This document shows, piece after piece, positions 61,103-64,000 of a DNA stretch of 64,000 bases; the first letter of the stretch is position 1, and each line of letters starts with the position of its first letter. The position numbers were made by a program, and so were the translations under genes. Origin of the DNA: DASYLJ01 sp964404165 (GTDB lineage Bacteria; Desulfobacterota; Binatia; DP-6); contig CAYOIZ010000007.1 in assembly GCA_964404165.1 (NCBI GenBank), forward strand, positions 103,783-167,782, given 5' to 3'. The notes below the pieces were generated by a model. The model was not told the DNA's origin. It did no database searches and saw only the letters and a program-made list of their open reading frames with translations.

Positions 61103-62506
61103 ATGTCGGTTCGCACTCGCTTTGCGCCGAGCCCGACGGGCTATCTCCACATCGGCGGAGCGCGTACGGCGCTGTTCAGCTATCTCTTCGCGCGCCGGCA
61201 CGGCGGGACCTTCGTGCTGCGCATCGAGGACACGGATCGCGAGCGCTCCACGCCGGCGTCCATCCAGGCGATCCTCGACAGCATGAACTGGCTCGGCCTC
61301 GACTGGGACGAGGGCCCGTTCTTCCAGACCGAGCGCTTCGACCTCTACCGGGCGCACGCCGAGCGCCTGCTCGAGACCGGCAAGGCCTATCGCTGCTGGT
61401 GCACCGCCGAGGAGATCGACGCGCGACGCCAGGCCGTCGCGACGACGGGCCGTCGGACCGGCTACGACCGTACGTGCAGGGACCGCACCCAGCCGCCCGC
61501 CGGTCGGACCGCGTTCGCGGTCCGCTTCCGCACCCCGACCGAGGGTGAGACCGTCGTCGACGACGACGTGAAGGGCCGTGTCACGTTCCAGAACACGGAG
61601 CTCGACGACTTCGTGATCCAGCGCACGGACGGGTCGCCGATCTACAACTTCTGCGTCGTCGTCGACGATGCCGAGATGCGGATCAGCCACGTCATCCGCG
61701 GCGACGACCACCTCGCCAACACGCCGCGGCAGATGCTCCTCTACCAGGCGCTCGGCGCCTCGCTGCCGCGATTCGCCCACGTGCCGCTGATCCTCGGGCT
61801 CGACAAGGCGCGACTCTCCAAGCGCCACGGCGCCACGTCGGTGATGCAGTATCACGACGAAGGATACCTGCCGGCAGGGCTGGTCAATTTCCTGGCTCGC
61901 CTCGGATGGTCGCACGGCGACCAGGAGCTGTTCACGCGTGCAGAACTCATCGAGCACTTCTCTCTGGAGAACGTCGGCACTTCTGCGGCGATCTTTAACC
62001 CCGAGAAACTGCTGTGGACCAACTTCCAGTACCTGAAGGCGACACCGCCACTCGAGCTGGCCACGATGGTCGCCCCGTTCCTCGATCGCGCCGGGCTCCC
62101 CGTCCCCTCCGATACTGCCTGGTTGGCGCGCGCCGTCGAGACCGTACGCGAGCGGGCCAAGACGCTGGTCGAGCTGGCGGAGTCGCTGCGGATCTACCTG
62201 GCACCCGAGATCGCGATCCAGCCGAAGGCCGCGAGCCAGCACCTCCGGCCGGAGATCGCTCCCGTCCTCGCCGACCTGACGACGGCCCTCGATGCGACCG
62301 CCGGCTGGGACGTCGCCGGCATCGAGCAGGCCTTCCAGGAGACGATCGCCCGCCATGGCATGGCGCTCGGAAAACTCGCGCAGCCGGTGCGCGTCGCGGT
62401 CACCGGGGGCACCGTGAGCCCCGGCATATTCGAGGTGCTCGACGTCCTCGGTCGGGAGCGCGCGCTCGCGCGTCTGCGCGCCGCGCAGGAGCGTCTCGCA
62501 CCTTGA
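61103..62506 (+). CDS. gltX: Glutamyl-tRNA synthetase (467 aa)
   Basis: Class Ic synthetase: HIGH-type signature SPTGYLHIGGARTAL (~10-24), LSKRHG (KMSKS-type, ~237), and a full anticodon-binding C-domain. The ATP/tRNA acceptor insertion contains YRCWCTAEE. It attaches Glu to tRNA-Glu and, in bacteria lacking GlnRS, also to tRNA-Gln. Two tRNA genes, Gln and Glu, follow within 190 bp. The start sits 6 nt after a -10 element. Confidence 0.95.
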   Translation: MSVRTRFAPSPTGYLHIGGARTALFSYLFARRHGGTFVLRIEDTDRERSTPASIQAILDSMNWLGLDWDEGPFFQTERFDLYRAHAERLLETGKAYRCWCTAEEIDARRQAVATTGRRTGYDRTCRDRTQPPAGRTAFAVRFRTPTEGETVVDDDVKGRVTFQNTELDDFVIQRTDGSPIYNFCVVVDDAEMRISHVIRGDDHLANTPRQMLLYQALGASLPRFAHVPLILGLDKARLSKRHGATSVMQYHDEGYLPAGLVNFLARLGWSHGDQELFTRAELIEHFSLENVGTSAAIFNPEKLLWTNFQYLKATPPLELATMVAPFLDRAGLPVPSDTAWLARAVETVRERAKTLVELAESLRIYLAPEIAIQPKAASQHLRPEIAPVLADLTTALDATAGWDVAGIEQAFQETIARHGMALGKLAQPVRVAVTGGTVSPGIFEVLDVLGRERALARLRAAQERLAP

Positions 62507-62531
62507 CTCCCCGAAGGTCATTCAGTACCGT
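62503..62531 (+). promoter_or_regulatory. Promoter of the tRNA-Gln/tRNA-Glu pair
   Basis: TTGACT overlapping the gltX stop codon, 17-bp spacer, TACCGT, 11 bp before tRNA-Gln. Confidence 0.55.
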
Positions 62532-62542
62532 CCGCCCTTCGT

Positions 62543-62615
62543 TGAGGAGTGGCCTAATTGGTAAGGCACCTGACTCTGGATCAGGGGATTGGAGGTTCGA
62601 TTCCTCCCTCCTCAG
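62543..62615 (+). tRNA. tRNA-Gln (anticodon CUG)
   Basis: Acceptor TGAGGAG pairs with CTCCTCA, discriminator G. The anticodon stem CCTGA/TCAGG encloses CTCTGGA, anticodon CTG. The T-loop is TTCGATT. No CCA encoded; 10 bp separate it from tRNA-Glu. Confidence 0.95.
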
Positions 62616-62625
62616 CCTCTTCGAA

Positions 62626-62697
62626 GGTCCCATCGTCTAGCGGCTAGGACACCGGCCTCTCACGTCGGTAGCGGGGGTTCGATTCCCCCTGGGACCA
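62626..62697 (+). tRNA. tRNA-Glu (anticodon CUC)
   Basis: Acceptor GGTCCCA pairs with TGGGACC, discriminator A. Anticodon loop CTCTCAC with anticodon CTC; T-arm GGGGGTTCGATTCCCCC. No CCA encoded. Confidence 0.95.
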
Positions 62698-62776
62698 TCC
62701 CTTTCTCCTCGTCTCCGTACGCGCTCGACACAGAGCGCACCGCGCGTCCGTCGTCGCATCTGAAGGCGACATTAAC

Positions 62777-62805
62777 TTGACAGCGCGAGTTTCGGACGGT
62801 ACCGT
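62777..62805 (+). promoter_or_regulatory. Promoter-like sequence upstream of prkA
   Basis: Consensus TTGACA, 17-bp spacer and TACCGT, the same -10 hexamer as the tRNA-Gln promoter. It lies ~320-350 bp before prkA. The rest of 62698-63152 contains no supported gene, so a long leader is implied if this is the true promoter. Confidence 0.5.
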
Positions 62806-63152
62806 CGGCCACGCTTTGCGTGTAGCGGGTACGCGGCGGCGTCAGATCGGAGATCCGGAGTGGTGGGTGTGGGGTGCGGCGCAATCCAGCGGGATCATGA
62901 GATCGACGGAGGGTGCTATCCTTCTTTCCCCGCACGCGCCTAGCAGCGAAGGGCCCCGCGTCTCACTCCGCGACCTGCGCTCATCCGTTCGGCACGCTCA
63001 TTGCTTTGTCATGTCCTTCGAGCGCAGCATCCGTGCTGCGGCGATCGTGCGCATGACGTCAGTCCACCCACCATTGGCGATCCCAAGCGGGAGGAGCGGC
63101 CGAGCCGGGCCGTGAACCCCTGACTATGGCGAGCCGAGAGGAGCTACCGTCC

Positions 63153-64000
63153 ATGGACAAGCCCTCCTTCGAGCAGTTGATCAAAGAAGACCGCGCCGCA
63201 CGTGAATCCAAGCGGTGGCGCGGAACCCTCCTCGAGTACCTCGAGATGGTTCGCCAGGAACCCGGCATGACGAAGCTGGCGCACGGTCGCCTCTTCGACA
63301 TGATGATGCGGGACGGCACGGAAGACATCCTCGAGTCGGACGACGCGAGGGTGAAACGCCTGTACAAAGACGAGGCGGTCAAAGTCTACAATTTCTTCCG
63401 TGATGAATTTTTCGGCATCGAGAAGACCGTCAGCCAGATCGTCCGGTACTTCCACTCCGCCTCCCTGAAGGGTGAGGAGAGCCGGCAGGTGCTCTATCTG
63501 ATGGGGCCGGTCGGCTCCGGAAAGAGCTCCCTGGTCGAGCGGCTCCAGCGCGGCCTGGAGGAAACCGACGCCTTCTACGCCATCGAAGGCTGCCCGATGA
63601 ACGAGGAGCCCCTGCACCTCCTCCCCCGCCACCTGCGGAAGGAGTTCGAGAAGATGCTGGGGGTCAACATCGAGGGCGACCTCTGCCCCGTCTGCCGATT
63701 CCGCCTGAAGGAGGAGTTCGGCACCCGGTACGAGGAGTTCCCGGTGGTCAGCCGGAACTTCTCGAAGCGCAACCGCGTCGGCATCGGCGTGGTGCCACCG
63801 GTCGACCCGAACAACCAGGACACCTCGGTCCTGATCGGCAGCGAAGACATCTCGAAGCTCGACCTCTACACGGAGGGCGATCCGCGCGTGCTCGATCTCA
63901 ACGGCGCGCTCAACGTCGGCAACCGCGGCATCGTCGAGTTCATCGAGGTCTTCAAGAACGAGACCGAGTACCTGCACGCCATGATCACCGCGACGCAGGA
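63153..64000 (+). CDS. prkA: Serine protein kinase PrkA, N-terminal part (282+ aa)
   Basis: Runs off the right edge. The AAA-type domain is evident from the P-loop GPVGSGKSSL and the surrounding QIVRYFHSASLKGEESRQVLYLMG, PLHLLPRHLRKEF, GDLCPVCRF and DPRVLDLNGALNVGNRGIVEFIEVFKNE, all typical PrkA. ATG 63153 follows agaggag; in-frame ATG 63126 is an alternative. PrkA works with YeaH- and SpoVR-type partners in stress or stationary-phase physiology; those genes, if present, lie beyond the window. Confidence 0.92.
   Translation, partial: MDKPSFEQLIKEDRAARESKRWRGTLLEYLEMVRQEPGMTKLAHGRLFDMMMRDGTEDILESDDARVKRLYKDEAVKVYNFFRDEFFGIEKTVSQIVRYFHSASLKGEESRQVLYLMGPVGSGKSSLVERLQRGLEETDAFYAIEGCPMNEEPLHLLPRHLRKEFEKMLGVNIEGDLCPVCRFRLKEEFGTRYEEFPVVSRNFSKRNRVGIGVVPPVDPNNQDTSVLIGSEDISKLDLYTEGDPRVLDLNGALNVGNRGIVEFIEVFKNETEYLHAMITATQ

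Noticed and set aside
62777..63115. 112-aa plus-strand ORF before prkA
   Set aside because: Begins at TTG inside a promoter-like hexamer, no ribosome site or family; probably untranslated leader.

Overview
The window is GC-rich chromosomal DNA from a Gram-negative bacterium: it has a TamA/TamB-type outer-membrane assembly pair, an RND efflux system with adaptor, and signal-peptide or lipobox secreted proteins. The mix of CaiB/BaiF CoA-transferases, acyl-CoA dehydrogenases, enoyl-CoA hydratase, carotenoid oxygenase, luciferase-like oxidoreductase and giant 'Myxococcus cysteine-rich' secreted proteins suggests an uncultured Deltaproteobacteria-like lineage (Binatota/Desulfobacterota neighbourhood). 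That placement is inference from gene content only.

Layout. 1-3062: two secreted proteins, one partial, sharing a basic C-terminal domain. 3188-10917: catabolic and CoA genes (amidohydrolase, SDR, fused double CaiB, single CaiB), an orphan histidine kinase and a patatin. 10926-16847: pyrophosphatase, a TetR-controlled carotenoid oxygenase, citrate synthase and TamA. 16847-23530: TamB, a 6-phosphogluconolactonase-like protein, ThiD, a hydrolase and UPF0301. 23531-31798 is one leftward block: two acyl-CoA dehydrogenases, an MFS exporter, a palindromic operator, then tetR-adaptor-RND pump. 31931-43102: tRNA-Glu, enoyl-CoA hydratase, ferredoxin plus reductase, LLM oxidoreductase, GST, two RRM proteins, FAD oxidase, desaturase, phosphoglycerate mutase and others. 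43099-48502: a 1056-residue beta-helix/cysteine-rich protein, a 2OG-oxygenase-like protein, an XRE regulator and a Cys-tRNA(Pro) deacylase.

48562-60502 is the standout: an 11.9-kb element bounded by 49-bp direct repeats in tRNA-Lys. It carries a tyrosine integrase, a small HTH protein, iteron-like repeats, a sigma-like regulator and a full head/packaging module (small and large terminase, lambda-type portal, prohead protease fused to the major capsid protein, gpW-like connector, DUF2190 decoration protein). I find no tail, baseplate, lysis or classical replication genes. This is the architecture expected of a capsid-forming phage satellite (cf-PICI-like) that borrows tails; a tail-deleted prophage is the main alternative. 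Its att core covers the 5' half of the tRNA, so the element replaces the tRNA promoter, and the old promoter now points into the element.

After the element come a response regulator, gltX followed by tRNA-Gln and tRNA-Glu, and the start of prkA, which runs off the window. A recurring signal is TTGnnn-N17/18-TAnnnn placed only 6-8 nt before a start codon at about nine genes, implying widespread leaderless transcription. Three other genes (RRM protein at 36003, MFS exporter, FAD oxidase) seem to lack a canonical start codon where homology-like sequence begins.
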